From NCBI RefSeq assembly GCF_030271535.1, contig NZ_JASCXJ010000025.1, positions 1-64,000 on the forward strand: DNA of 64,000 bases. The letters run 5' to 3'. The position numbers and the translations under genes were made by a program. How positions within the stretch are numbered: position 1 is the stretch's first letter; every line of letters starts with the position of its first letter. The notes under the pieces were generated by a model. That model ran no database searches and had not been told where the DNA came from. It saw only the letters and a program-made list of their open reading frames with translations. Shown here one piece after another: positions 6,638 through 14,030 of the stretch. Origin of the DNA: Nocardiopsis sp. ATB16-24 (GTDB lineage: Bacteria; Actinomycetota; Actinomycetes; Streptosporangiales; Streptosporangiaceae).

Positions 6638-7897
6638 GTGAATTACACATGGGTTAGCGAAGGTGAACTCCTATCCTTGCCTAAAGGAGCCAAGGATGAC
6701 TTCCTTCAAATGCTCACTGAAGAAGTAGCTTCAAGAATTGGAAAAGGCGGTGCGGGAGCATCTTCTAACCATTCCTCTCCTTTTATCGAAATCCAGGGAA
6801 ATGCAAACGGAAAACTAACCGACCTTCGGATCATAGTGGCAGCCCCCGCACACAAAGAGAACGAAGTATACATAGCATATGCCGCCGTGAAAGAAGCGCC
6901 GAACGAATCGACTTTAGATCAGTATGAAAGCGCCGTCGCAGCGGCACGAAGTAGAATCGAAAGAAACGCTCCATCGATTTCATGGTCTGCCATCATAGGA
7001 CAAGTTCCAAGTTCTTTGGATAAAAAATCATTTCGCCTAACCGAAGGTGCAAGAATTGAAAATATGGTCCTATCAAGCGATGCAGGATTGATGATTGAGG
7101 CAGTACAATCAAGACCCCTTTCATTGACTCGATTCGCAATGGCAGAGACATATCCAATTAAAGTCAAAGGCAAGAGCGTTGGCTACACATGGGAAGGGGC
7201 TTCAATAAACGCGGCCAAAGACCTTAACCTCCTCACCTCACTTCTTTCAACGATATGGTGCCAGTTGGTAGATGTGCGAGAAGTCCCCGAAATGATAGCC
7301 CACGGCGAGCGCTCCACGCCCCGACATCCAGCCTGGTCAGGTAGTGCCCTATTCGACAGAGAAGAGTGGCCCTGGGAGGTGGACGAGAGGGGAATTAGAG
7401 AAGTGACCTTACCTGATTATGCGAGTGCAGCATGGAAGAAACTGAAAAAAGAGAAAAAATTGCCGCTCGCACTCGATTCATTCAAGGAGGGATTGCGTTG
7501 CGAATCCACGAGTCCAAGTTTGGCTCTGATTTGTTTTATTGCAAGCATCGAGTCCATATCTCAAAAAATATTCAAAACAAATAAATGCAAGACATGCGAG
7601 GGGCGCAGATTCATATCATCTAAATTCAAGAGAACGCTTGATCTTGTCGTCAAAGACGAAAGAACAAAGAATCTTCTCGGCAGTGCATATAATTTGAGGT
7701 CAAGGACAGTCCACGATGGTAAGCTTCATGGAATTGAGACGACGCCATTAAACCCAAGATCTAGCTTTTTTGAGTCAAACTCAGAGCTAGCATTTCAATG
7801 GCAGACCGTAAGTCAAATGAAACTCGCAGCACAAAAACTTCTGGTGCTTGCTCTGAATAGTGAACTGCCTCCCAGGAGGACTTTTTCTCCTGAATGA
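6638..7897 (+). CDS. HEPN-like (Apea-type) domain protein, candidate RNase/defence gene
   Basis: The 419-residue product stands out by base use: its codons are far richer in A/T than every neighbour, which indicates recent transfer. I do not recognise the N-terminal 260 residues. The C-terminal part is helical, with SLALICFIASIESISQ at about 290-305, a CxxC pair at C317/C320, and NLRSRTVHDGK, in which R354-x4-H359 fits the RX4-6H catalytic motif of HEPN ribonucleases, in a setting like the Apea-like HEPN group. HEPN proteins commonly cut tRNA or other RNA in abortive-infection and toxin systems. The start is the GTG at 6638, with no strong ribosome-binding site. It is the last gene before the right end of the tRNA-Pro island. 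The HEPN assignment rests on motif and fold impression only. Confidence 0.55.
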   Translation: MNYTWVSEGELLSLPKGAKDDFLQMLTEEVASRIGKGGAGASSNHSSPFIEIQGNANGKLTDLRIIVAAPAHKENEVYIAYAAVKEAPNESTLDQYESAVAAARSRIERNAPSISWSAIIGQVPSSLDKKSFRLTEGARIENMVLSSDAGLMIEAVQSRPLSLTRFAMAETYPIKVKGKSVGYTWEGASINAAKDLNLLTSLLSTIWCQLVDVREVPEMIAHGERSTPRHPAWSGSALFDREEWPWEVDERGIREVTLPDYASAAWKKLKKEKKLPLALDSFKEGLRCESTSPSLALICFIASIESISQKIFKTNKCKTCEGRRFISSKFKRTLDLVVKDERTKNLLGSAYNLRSRTVHDGKLHGIETTPLNPRSSFFESNSELAFQWQTVSQMKLAAQKLLVLALNSELPPRRTFSPE

Positions 7898-7930
7898 AAG
7901 GGCCGCCAAATTAGGCTGTGTGGAACCAAG

Positions 7931-7952
7931 GCTACGGCGCGAGCGCCGTAGC
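7931..7952. repeat. 10-bp palindromic stem-loop after the HEPN-like gene
   Basis: GCTACGGCGC and GCGCCGTAGC enclose only two bases, and the next 60 bases (7953-8020) contain further GC-rich complementary blocks around CGGCCTTCGGCC. The block starts 34 bp after the HEPN-like stop. It could be a terminator without a T run or a REP-type repeat; base composition returns to high GC exactly here. Confidence 0.5.
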
Positions 7953-8972
7953 AGCGGCCTTCGGCCCCCGCTCGGGCTGCGTGCTGACGCCCAATCCCGA
8001 GCACGGCCGACGGCCGTACTACATAGCATCATGACGCAGTCCGCAGACAAATGGTTGCCGTTCGAAAGAAATCGGCTGATGACGTGCGCAGACTCCGAGG
8101 TACCTGGTAGCGGAATGCGACCGTCATGGGTGACCGTCACCAGCACTACCAGGCACCCCGGCCCGAAACCGTGGTTACTGCATAAGGTACATCCCCACCA
8201 GAGCTACGTGCCTCGGGTCAGGAGCTCCAGCCAGATGGTTTCCCTTACAAGCCGCCGCATCCGATGACCACCGACCCAGCCCGCACCCAGCGGCCCCAGC
8301 CACCTCTGGTCAGGTCGTTGACATGTGCCCGAAGGCGGCTGCCGTCCTTGACGAGATCATCGCACTCAGCGCAGAAACTGGGTCCGATTCCACTCCTTAC
8401 GGGCCTGCCACCACCCGGAGTGCACCGCAGCGGCCCAGGGACCTGTCGTTCGACCTGCACGCACAAGTCGATGCCCTGACGGGCACCCCGGCAGTCCAGC
8501 CTTACCTTCACGTGTCTCGGGGACATAGTCCCTCCCCTTCCGAGCGCGGGCCGAAGCAACGCGGCTGCGGCTCGTAGACCACTGCTCAGTACTTCTGACA
8601 CAGGATCAACTGCTCTGCCCAGGACCGTACGAAGCAGGTGTGACAATTTGTGCCTTGTTCACATAACAGGAACAGATCTGTGCCACACAGTGCGGGCAGC
8701 AGGGGGAAACCACAGGGAATCACGGGGAGACGGACCGCGTCAGCGCATGTAGGAAAGTCGCGAGGCCACTTGCCTGAGGCGTTCTCGGTTTCCCAAGCTG
8801 AAGCTTTGCGCGCCTCCGTCAGGAGTAGGAACCGCCAACCGTTTCGATGCACATTCAGTGCACATGGCTCCAAGCAAGCCCCGGAAGCGGTGGGAAGCAT
8901 CTGGGGAGAACGCCGAGTTCAGGGGCGATTTCGGGGAGCCAGCCACCGGTCACCGCAGGCCCCCGGCACTGG
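7953..8972. other. about 1 kb without a convincing gene at the right end of the island
   Basis: Several open frames exist on both strands, but none has a ribosome-binding site with consistent third-position GC use. The least bad is 8323-8577 on the plus strand (MCPKAAAVLDEIIALSAETG at its start); its frame continues open upstream without a start, so it may be the remnant of a gene. The stretch also contains an 8-bp inverted repeat (8103-8110/8146-8153) and the GTGCACATG motif at 8847-8867. Confidence 0.5.
8847..8867 (+). repeat. paired TGCACAT motif near right island end, possible integrase arm site
   Basis: The 21 bases contain two near-copies of the nonamer GTGCACATG, the first degenerate (ATGCACATT), separated by two bases. 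The same arrangement occurs at 22535-22555 beside tRNA-Ser. It lies 106 bp inside the right repeat of the island, where integrase arm-type sites would be expected. The role is inference. Confidence 0.4.
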
Positions 8973-9070
8973 AAAAGGTTGTGGATTCACATCTCGTCAC
9001 CCTGACGAAACAGGACTCCGGTCCCACAGGACCGGTGTTCCTGCGTTGGGGACCGCATAGGGGGCCAGTG
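8973..9070 (+). repeat. right copy of 98-bp direct repeat (decayed tRNA-Pro 3' half plus terminator), putative attR
   Basis: Aligned without gaps to 1991-2088, about 77 of 98 positions agree. The T-arm has lost base pairs (GTGGA against CTCGT), so it cannot be part of a working tRNA. The terminator stem CCGGTCC/GGACCGG is kept, as is the downstream block TGCGTTGGGG. No integrase gene lies between the copies. Confidence 0.8.
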
Positions 9071-9473
9071 GGAACCTCCCGGACCACACAGGTTCCGCCA
9101 TGAGATGTCAAAGACCCCCGTGGACGAACAGCCTGCGGGCATGCGCATGGCCGAAGACCTTCCCCATGAGCGGCCCTTGTGACTCGGACCCATCCCCGAG
9201 AGTGGGACTCTCGGCGAAACCATCCAGCGCGGCGGACACCCACATCGAACGCGCGTCGCGGTCCGCCTGCTTACGGCGACACGGGCTGGCCCCGGCCATC
9301 AAGCAACGACGTAGGACGAGACCCACCGGACCCAAGGCCCCCCCGAAGTCCCTCCCACATCCGGACGACGGATGTCGCGGCCTTGGACACCACAACCCCC
9401 TCACCTCCTCGATGACCAGCACTCTCCTCCACTCTCCTCGCTGGTCCCCCACCCACCGATACACTTCGACCTC
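9071..9473. other. upstream region of the methyltransferase, no gene seen
   Basis: No supported gene. A perfect 8-bp hairpin (CCGAGAGT/ACTCTCGG, 9196-9214) is the only clear structure. The methyltransferase frame is open back to 9372, but codons before 9474 do not look like protein. Confidence 0.45.
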
Positions 9474-10829
9474 ATGGAGAGTCCAGGAGAACCAGCGCAC
9501 CCCTTCCACGGAGTCCGTGCCCTGGACCTCTTCGCCGGCCCCGGTGGACTCGATGTGGCGGCGCACTTCCTGGGACTCAGGAGCCTGGGCATCGAGTGGG
9601 ACCGGAACGCGTGCGAGACGCGCTACGCGGCCGGTCTGCCGACCATCCACGCCGACGTGAGCGTCATGCGGGAGAGCCGCTTCGACGAGATCCCCACCTC
9701 GGTCGACGTCCTCATGGGCGGCCCTCCCTGCCAGTCCTTCTCCATCGCGGGGAGCGGCGCGGGGAGGCGGACCCTGAACAAGGTGCGGGAGTTCATGCAC
9801 CGCCTCGTGAAGGGGGACGACGAGGCCGAGATCGACCGCGACCTGCGTTCCTTCGACGAGGATCCGCGCACCGCCCTGGTGCTGGAACCACTGCGATGGC
9901 TCCTCAAGGCGATCGAGACCAGGGGGCGTGACCCGTACAAGGTGATCGTCCTGGAGCAGGTGCCTTCGGTCCTGCCGCTCTGGCAGGCCTACGCCGAGCT
10001 GCTGCGCAGTGGGGAGGGGCGGCTCCAGGGCGTCAAGTACGAAGCCGAGTGCTGGATGCTGAAGACCGAGCAGTTCGGGGTACCGCAGACACGCAGGCGT
10101 GCCGTGCTCGTCGCCCGACGCGTGGGCCTGGGAGCCGTCAGTCCTCCCGAGCCGACCCATCTCCCCTTCGCCCTGCATGGGCGGAGGAACGACGCCGCCC
10201 GGATCGGCGTGGCCGCCGACGAGCCCACCGACGAGCCCACCGCCGAATCCACCGACGAGCCCCCGACACCAGGCACCAAGCCCTCCTGGGTCTCCATGGC
10301 GGACGCCCTGGAGGCGGCGAGCGCCCCAGAGGACTCCCCCGTGGACGGATCCCGGTTCCGTACCGGCGACCGGATGCGGTTCTTCGTGGTCTCGAACTAC
10401 GGCTCGGGAGGAGATCCGAAGAACCGCGGCCGTCGTCTGTCCTCGGAGCCCGCCTTCACGGTCACGGGGAAGATCTCCCGGAACAAGGTGTACCGGGACG
10501 ACGCCGAGTACCGGCGTGGCGCGTCCGACCGCTTCACCATTCCCGAGGCCGGTGTGCTCCAGACCTTTCCGTACAACTTCCCCTGGTCGGGGAAGGACCA
10601 GGCCCAGCAGGTGGGCAACGCGGTGCCTCCCCGCCTGGGCATGCACGTGCTCGGAACGGCTCTGCGTGGAACGCCTCCGACGGAGGAGGAGTTGGCCGCC
10701 GCGACCACCTGGCCGACCGTGTCCCCCGCGACCGTCGAGGAGTTGCGCGCCCTCGGGTGCGGTGACGGAAGCCAGTGCCCTCCCCCTTCGCACAAGGTCG
10801 TGCGTCCTCCCCGAAGCACCGCTCCTTGA
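9474..10829 (+). CDS. DNA (cytosine-5-)-methyltransferase, orphan
   Basis: The 451-residue product carries the C5-methyltransferase motifs in order. Motif I is DLFAGPGGLD at about 18-27 (AdoMet). Motif IV is GGPPCQSFS with catalytic Cys86. The motif VI position reads LEQVP, where most enzymes have ENV. Motif VIII is QTRRRA at about 205, and motif X is QQVGNAVPPRLG near 380. A run of DEPT/DEPP repeats at about 246-263 lies in the target-recognition region and looks like a flexible linker. The enzyme would methylate a cytosine in a short DNA target that cannot be predicted here. No restriction endonuclease or Vsr gene is adjacent. The ATG at 9474 lacks a Shine-Dalgarno, so translation may be leaderless. 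It sits just outside the right repeat of the tRNA-Pro island. Confidence 0.9.
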   Translation: MESPGEPAHPFHGVRALDLFAGPGGLDVAAHFLGLRSLGIEWDRNACETRYAAGLPTIHADVSVMRESRFDEIPTSVDVLMGGPPCQSFSIAGSGAGRRTLNKVREFMHRLVKGDDEAEIDRDLRSFDEDPRTALVLEPLRWLLKAIETRGRDPYKVIVLEQVPSVLPLWQAYAELLRSGEGRLQGVKYEAECWMLKTEQFGVPQTRRRAVLVARRVGLGAVSPPEPTHLPFALHGRRNDAARIGVAADEPTDEPTAESTDEPPTPGTKPSWVSMADALEAASAPEDSPVDGSRFRTGDRMRFFVVSNYGSGGDPKNRGRRLSSEPAFTVTGKISRNKVYRDDAEYRRGASDRFTIPEAGVLQTFPYNFPWSGKDQAQQVGNAVPPRLGMHVLGTALRGTPPTEEELAAATTWPTVSPATVEELRALGCGDGSQCPPPSHKVVRPPRSTAP

Positions 10830-11030
10830 CCTGAGGCGGGAGGGGTCGTGCTCCACACCTCCCTTCCGCCCGGTGCGATCGCGCCGATCACGGCCGGGAG
10901 ACCGCTCCCCACGCCCGCGCGCCCTCGGTGACGGCGGTCGCACCCCTGCGGAAGAGGGCTCCCCGACCTCAGCGGCACCACCGCTTTCCCTCTCCACGCC
11001 GCATTCCGCCCGTCCTCGCGTTCTCCTTCC

Positions 11031-11041
11031 CGAAACTTTCG
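11031..11041. promoter_or_regulatory. LacI-type operator, CGAAACTTTCG
   Basis: A perfect 5-1-5 palindrome, identical to the one at 39741-39751 and differing only in the centre base from 39925-39935. It lies 137 bp upstream of the sugar-binding protein. This shape is typical of LacI-family sugar repressor sites; the regulator gene is not in the window. Confidence 0.65.
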
Positions 11042-11117
11042 GTAGCACCACTCGCGATCATCCATGGTGAGAGCCACCCTTGACGGAACCCCTCCGGAGA
11101 CCTAGCGTCTTCCTTCA

Positions 11118-11149
11118 CGAAAGCTTCCGTTCTTTTTCGATAACTTTCG
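11118..11149. promoter_or_regulatory. two degenerate CGAAA/TTTCG half-palindromes
   Basis: CGAAAGCTTCCG (11118-11129) and CGATAACTTTCG (11138-11149) each keep most of the palindrome at 11031 and lie 29-60 bp before the start of the sugar-binding protein. A position near the promoter would suit direct repression. Confidence 0.45.
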
Positions 11150-11177
11150 GTTCCCCCAGCGAAAGAACGATCGAGCA

Positions 11178-12476
11178 ATGACAAGCACCTCCCAGGCGCG
11201 TGCGATCGGCGCTGCCTTCCTGACCCTGATCGTGCTCCTGGCCACGGCCTGTACGTCGGCCTCCTCCGATGACGAGGTCGACGGCCTCCGGGTGTGGGCC
11301 CTGGAGGACGGCGCGGTGAACACCGTCCTGGAAGAGAGCATCGAGTCCTACAACGCCTCTCACGAGGTCCCCGCCGAGCTCGTCACCTACGTCAACGACT
11401 CCTACAAGGAGACGCTCCAGTTCGCGCTCAGCTCGCCCAGCGGCCCCGACGTGTTCTTCAACTGGGGCGGTGGCAACCTCGCCGAGTACGCGCGGGAGGG
11501 GTGGGCCGTCAACCTGTCCGAGACCCTGGAGAGCCGCCCCGAGTTCCGTGACGCCTTCCTGACCACCGTGCTCGACGTCGCCAAGATCGACGAGTCCTAC
11601 TACGGCGTGCCGATGCTCGGCGTCCAACCCGTCGTCCTCTACTACAACAAGGCGGTCTTCGCGGAGGCCGGCCTCGAACCGCCCCGTACCTATGACGAAC
11701 TGTTGGAGGCCGTCGACGTCTTTCAGGAGCGGGGGATCACGCCCGTCACCCTCCCCGGCGCCCAGGGGTGGACCCAGTTGATGTGGCTGTCCTACCTCGT
11801 GGAACGGCTGGCGGGCCCCGAGGCGTTCCAGGCCGTGGTCGACGGCGAGGACGGAGCCTGGCGTTCCCCGGCGATGCTCCAGGCCATGCGGATGTGCCAG
11901 GACCTGGTCGAACGCGGCGCCTTCGGCGACGACTTCGCCTCCCTGGACTACGACAACGGCAGCGCCTCGGCCATGCTCGCCCACCGCGAGTCCGCCATGT
12001 TCCTCATGGGCAGTTGGGACGTCTCCCGACACAAGCAGGACAACCCCGAGTTCCTGGCCGGTGGCGACCTCGGGTACGTCTCTTTCCCCGTCGTGGAGGG
12101 AGGGGAGGGGGAGCCCGGCGCGGTCGTCGGCAACCCCAGCAACTACTTCTCCGTGAACGCGAGCAGCCCCCGCGCCGACGCCGCGATCGACTTCCTGGTG
12201 GAGACCGTCACCTCCGACGAGTACGTGGACGGGCTCATCGCCGCCGGGCAGGTACCCCCGATCCGGGGTATCGAGGACCGGCTCCAGGAGAGCGAGCACG
12301 CCGATTTCGCCGTCTTCACCCACGAGATGGTCTCTGAGGCACCGAGCTTCACCCAGTCGTGGGACCAGGCCATACCCTCCACCGCCGCCCAGGTCCTGCT
12401 GACCAACCTGCAATTGCTCTTCCTCGGCGAGATCTCCCCCGAAGACTTCGCCCGGGACATGGAGAGCTTCCTGTGA
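11178..12476 (+). CDS. extracellular sugar-binding lipoprotein (ABC family 1), orphan
   Basis: The 432-residue product is a family-1 extracellular solute-binding protein. It has an N-terminal signal ending in LATAC with lipidated Cys25, then the typical sequence of lobes (DGLRVWALEDG, GPDVFFNWGGG, YYGVPMLGVQPVVLYYNKAVF, MGSWDVS). Such lipoproteins capture mono- or oligosaccharides outside the cell and hand them to a permease pair; the shared ATPase (MsiK type) is normally encoded elsewhere. No permease genes adjoin it, so it must work with remote ones or has lost them. The ATG at 11178 has no strong ribosome-binding site. Operators upstream tie it to the GH3 cluster at 40 kb. The convergent AA10 gene suggests a polysaccharide breakdown context. 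Confidence 0.88.
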   Translation: MTSTSQARAIGAAFLTLIVLLATACTSASSDDEVDGLRVWALEDGAVNTVLEESIESYNASHEVPAELVTYVNDSYKETLQFALSSPSGPDVFFNWGGGNLAEYAREGWAVNLSETLESRPEFRDAFLTTVLDVAKIDESYYGVPMLGVQPVVLYYNKAVFAEAGLEPPRTYDELLEAVDVFQERGITPVTLPGAQGWTQLMWLSYLVERLAGPEAFQAVVDGEDGAWRSPAMLQAMRMCQDLVERGAFGDDFASLDYDNGSASAMLAHRESAMFLMGSWDVSRHKQDNPEFLAGGDLGYVSFPVVEGGEGEPGAVVGNPSNYFSVNASSPRADAAIDFLVETVTSDEYVDGLIAAGQVPPIRGIEDRLQESEHADFAVFTHEMVSEAPSFTQSWDQAIPSTAAQVLLTNLQLLFLGEISPEDFARDMESFL

Positions 12477-12675
12477 CCGTCTTCCTGGGACCGTCCTTCC
12501 GGTGACGGGGCCGCCGCTGACGCGCGCACCGGGGAGGAACCGTCCTGCGAAGGCCCGTCCGGGGAGGGTCGTCCGGCCAGGGACCCCCGGTGGCCCTCCG
12601 CGGATCCGCGGGTCGTGGAGCGGTCGGCCCGTGGGAGGTCCTGACGCCGCCGCGAGCGGCTTCGAGCGGAAAAGG
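12477..12675. other. gap between two convergent genes
   Basis: I see no gene here. There is GC-rich sequence without an obvious plus-strand terminator; the hairpin at 12676-12719 is the only strong structure. Confidence 0.45.
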
Positions 12676-12719
12676 CCGTGTCCCCGGCCGGGGAACGAGG
12701 AACCGGGCCGGGGACACGG
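12676..12719 (-). terminator. 14-bp perfect stem-loop terminator of the AA10 gene
   Basis: Arms 12676-12689 and 12706-12719 pair perfectly over 14 bp. On the minus strand the hairpin starts eight bases after the stop and is followed by CCTTTTCC. It may also stop transcription arriving from the sugar-binding protein gene. Confidence 0.75.
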
Positions 12720-12727
12720 GGCACCCG

Positions 12728-13246
12728 TCAGCGGATGTTGACGTCCACACAGGCGTAGAAGGCGTTGGCGGTGTCGGCGACGTTCCACCGGGCCAGGATC
12801 TTGTGGTGGCCCCTGTAGCCGGACAGGTCGACCGTGTGCTGGAAGGTCGACGGCGGCTGTGCGCCGTGGTCCTCGAAGTTGGCGATGCGGTGGCCGCCGA
12901 TGAAGTACTCCCAGTTGGCGGTCGAGTGCCTGGCGGTGATGGTCCAGGTGAAGGTCAGCGAGGTGCCGACGTCGGTCACCCGCCAGCCGTAGCCGTCGTC
13001 GTCGAGTTCGGAGAACCGGCCGTTGCCCCCGGAGCAGCTCATCAGACCCTTGGGACCCTCGACGCTCTGCGGCTCCCACCGGATACCGCCGCACTCGACG
13101 ATGCCCGCCGCGCACTGTGCCTGGCGGCTCATGGGGGCGGAGATGTAGCCGTGCGCGTTGGCCACGCCGGCGGGCATGAGGGTGAAGGTGAGCGCGGTGG
13201 CGGCGGCCACTGCCGCCAGGGAGCGGATTCTGCTGCGGATGTTCAT
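12728..13246 (-). CDS. secreted lytic polysaccharide monooxygenase, AA10
   Basis: The 172-residue product is a single-domain AA10 enzyme. A 31-residue signal peptide ends GVANA, and cleavage exposes His32 (HGYISAP), the N-terminal histidine of the copper histidine brace. His107 in TARHSTANWEYF is the second brace ligand, and FYACVDVNI near the C-terminus carries the axial Phe. AA10 enzymes oxidatively break crystalline chitin or cellulose. The sequence resembles the small chitin-type group more than cellulose-active members, but substrate cannot be fixed by eye. There is no carbohydrate-binding module. The ATG at 13246 has a GAAGGG upstream. Four cysteines are present, consistent with two disulfides. 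Confidence 0.93.
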   Translation of the reverse strand: MNIRSRIRSLAAVAAATALTFTLMPAGVANAHGYISAPMSRQAQCAAGIVECGGIRWEPQSVEGPKGLMSCSGGNGRFSELDDDGYGWRVTDVGTSLTFTWTITARHSTANWEYFIGGHRIANFEDHGAQPPSTFQHTVDLSGYRGHHKILARWNVADTANAFYACVDVNIR

Positions 13247-13703
13247 GGGAGGGGGCCCTTCTTTCGGGTCACGGATCCCGGGTGGGGATGCGTAGCGGGG
13301 TGACCCGGACCGTTTCCGGCCCAGGCGGGCGGAGGACGTTCGCCGGGGGTCGGATATCTCCTCTGCGAACGTCGGACGGCATTGTCCTGGGAATTCCGGT
13401 GCTCCCGGATTTCCTTCCGCCGGTTGTCAAAAACGTAAAGACCCGGTCACTACACGTCAAGGCCCCTGTTCCGTGAGGAGAGGCGCTGTCGGGCCGTTCA
13501 GACCGAAACCCGCAAAACCGCTTCACGCACTGGTACTGCCGTGGTCTCACCCGCCATTCCCACCTTCAACTGGAAAGACTCCTTTCAGTTAGGTGCCGTG
13601 GTCTGCCCGGCCCGGTGTCGAGAACGGCACGGAAAAAGCCGCATCTATCCCCCGAGATAGATTTCCCTTACCTGAGTTCGGCCGGACGCCCAACGAAAAA
13701 TCC
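13247..13703. other. promoter region of the AA10 gene, no gene seen
   Basis: Less GC-rich than its surroundings and without a supported gene. It contains an imperfect inverted repeat AACTGGAAAG / CTTTCAGTT (13568-13590) that could be a regulator site for either direction. Confidence 0.45.
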
Positions 13704-14030
13704 ATGGTCCCCGCCGAGGCGTCCTCCCTGCTCGCGACATGGCAGAACCGGACCGGTCTGGCCACCTCCCTGGACCCCGGCCCCCGACCCTTCCACGACC
13801 GCCCCTGGCCGGTACTGGACGCGGACCGGTTCGCCCGGGCCCTGCTGGAACGGATCGAGGACCCTGGCCTGGTCGGACGCGCGCCGGTGGGGACCGTCGA
13901 CCAGTTCGTCGACAACACCGACGCCCTGACCCGACCGGAGGTGTTCGGTGCCCTGGTCCCGCAGGCGTGCCCTCCCAGATCACCACGGAAGGTGACATAC
14001 GATCCCCGGCATGGGCCGATCCTCCGATGA
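13704..14030 (+). pseudogene. C-terminal remnant of a DUF4037 nucleotidyltransferase-like gene
   Basis: The frame from the ATG at 13704 encodes about 108 residues. The stretch from TGLATSLDPGPRPFHDRPWP through VLDADRFARALLERIEDPGL to VGTVDQFVDNTDAL resembles the C-terminal DUF4037 domain of nucleotidyltransferase-type proteins. The N-terminal nucleotidyltransferase part (usually about 200 residues) is absent, and nothing upstream supplies it. The last 20 bases overlap the next gene. I call it a truncated remnant; it could still be expressed. The family call is from memory of the motif. Confidence 0.45.

Larger units (their letters stand above)
10830..11177. other. 348-bp promoter region of the sugar-binding protein
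   Basis: No gene. The right-hand 150 bp contain one perfect and two imperfect CGAAA/TTTCG palindromes (annotated separately). The left part shows no clear structure. Confidence 0.5.

Noticed and set aside
8323..8577. A possible plus-strand gene starting MCPKAAAVLDEIIALSAETG
   Set aside because: The first part reads like protein but the frame is open upstream with no start, and the second half does not look coding. Kept only as a mention in the region entry.
8245..8646. A possible minus-strand gene of 133 codons in the island
   Set aside because: No ribosome-binding site, scattered third-position use and no family; it may be noise from GC-rich DNA.
9108..11051. A 647-codon minus-strand frame opposite the DNA methyltransferase
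   Set aside because: It is antisense to a gene with clear motifs and arises from high third-position GC. Its translation is Gly/Arg/Val-rich with no domains.
11115..13115. Minus-strand frame of 666 codons across the sugar-binding protein and AA10 gene
   Set aside because: Overlaps two well-supported genes and has no recognisable domain.
13568..13590. Inverted repeat with CTTTCAG considered as another SARP site
   Set aside because: Only a single heptamer in each orientation and no 11-bp direct spacing; kept as an unassigned inverted repeat.
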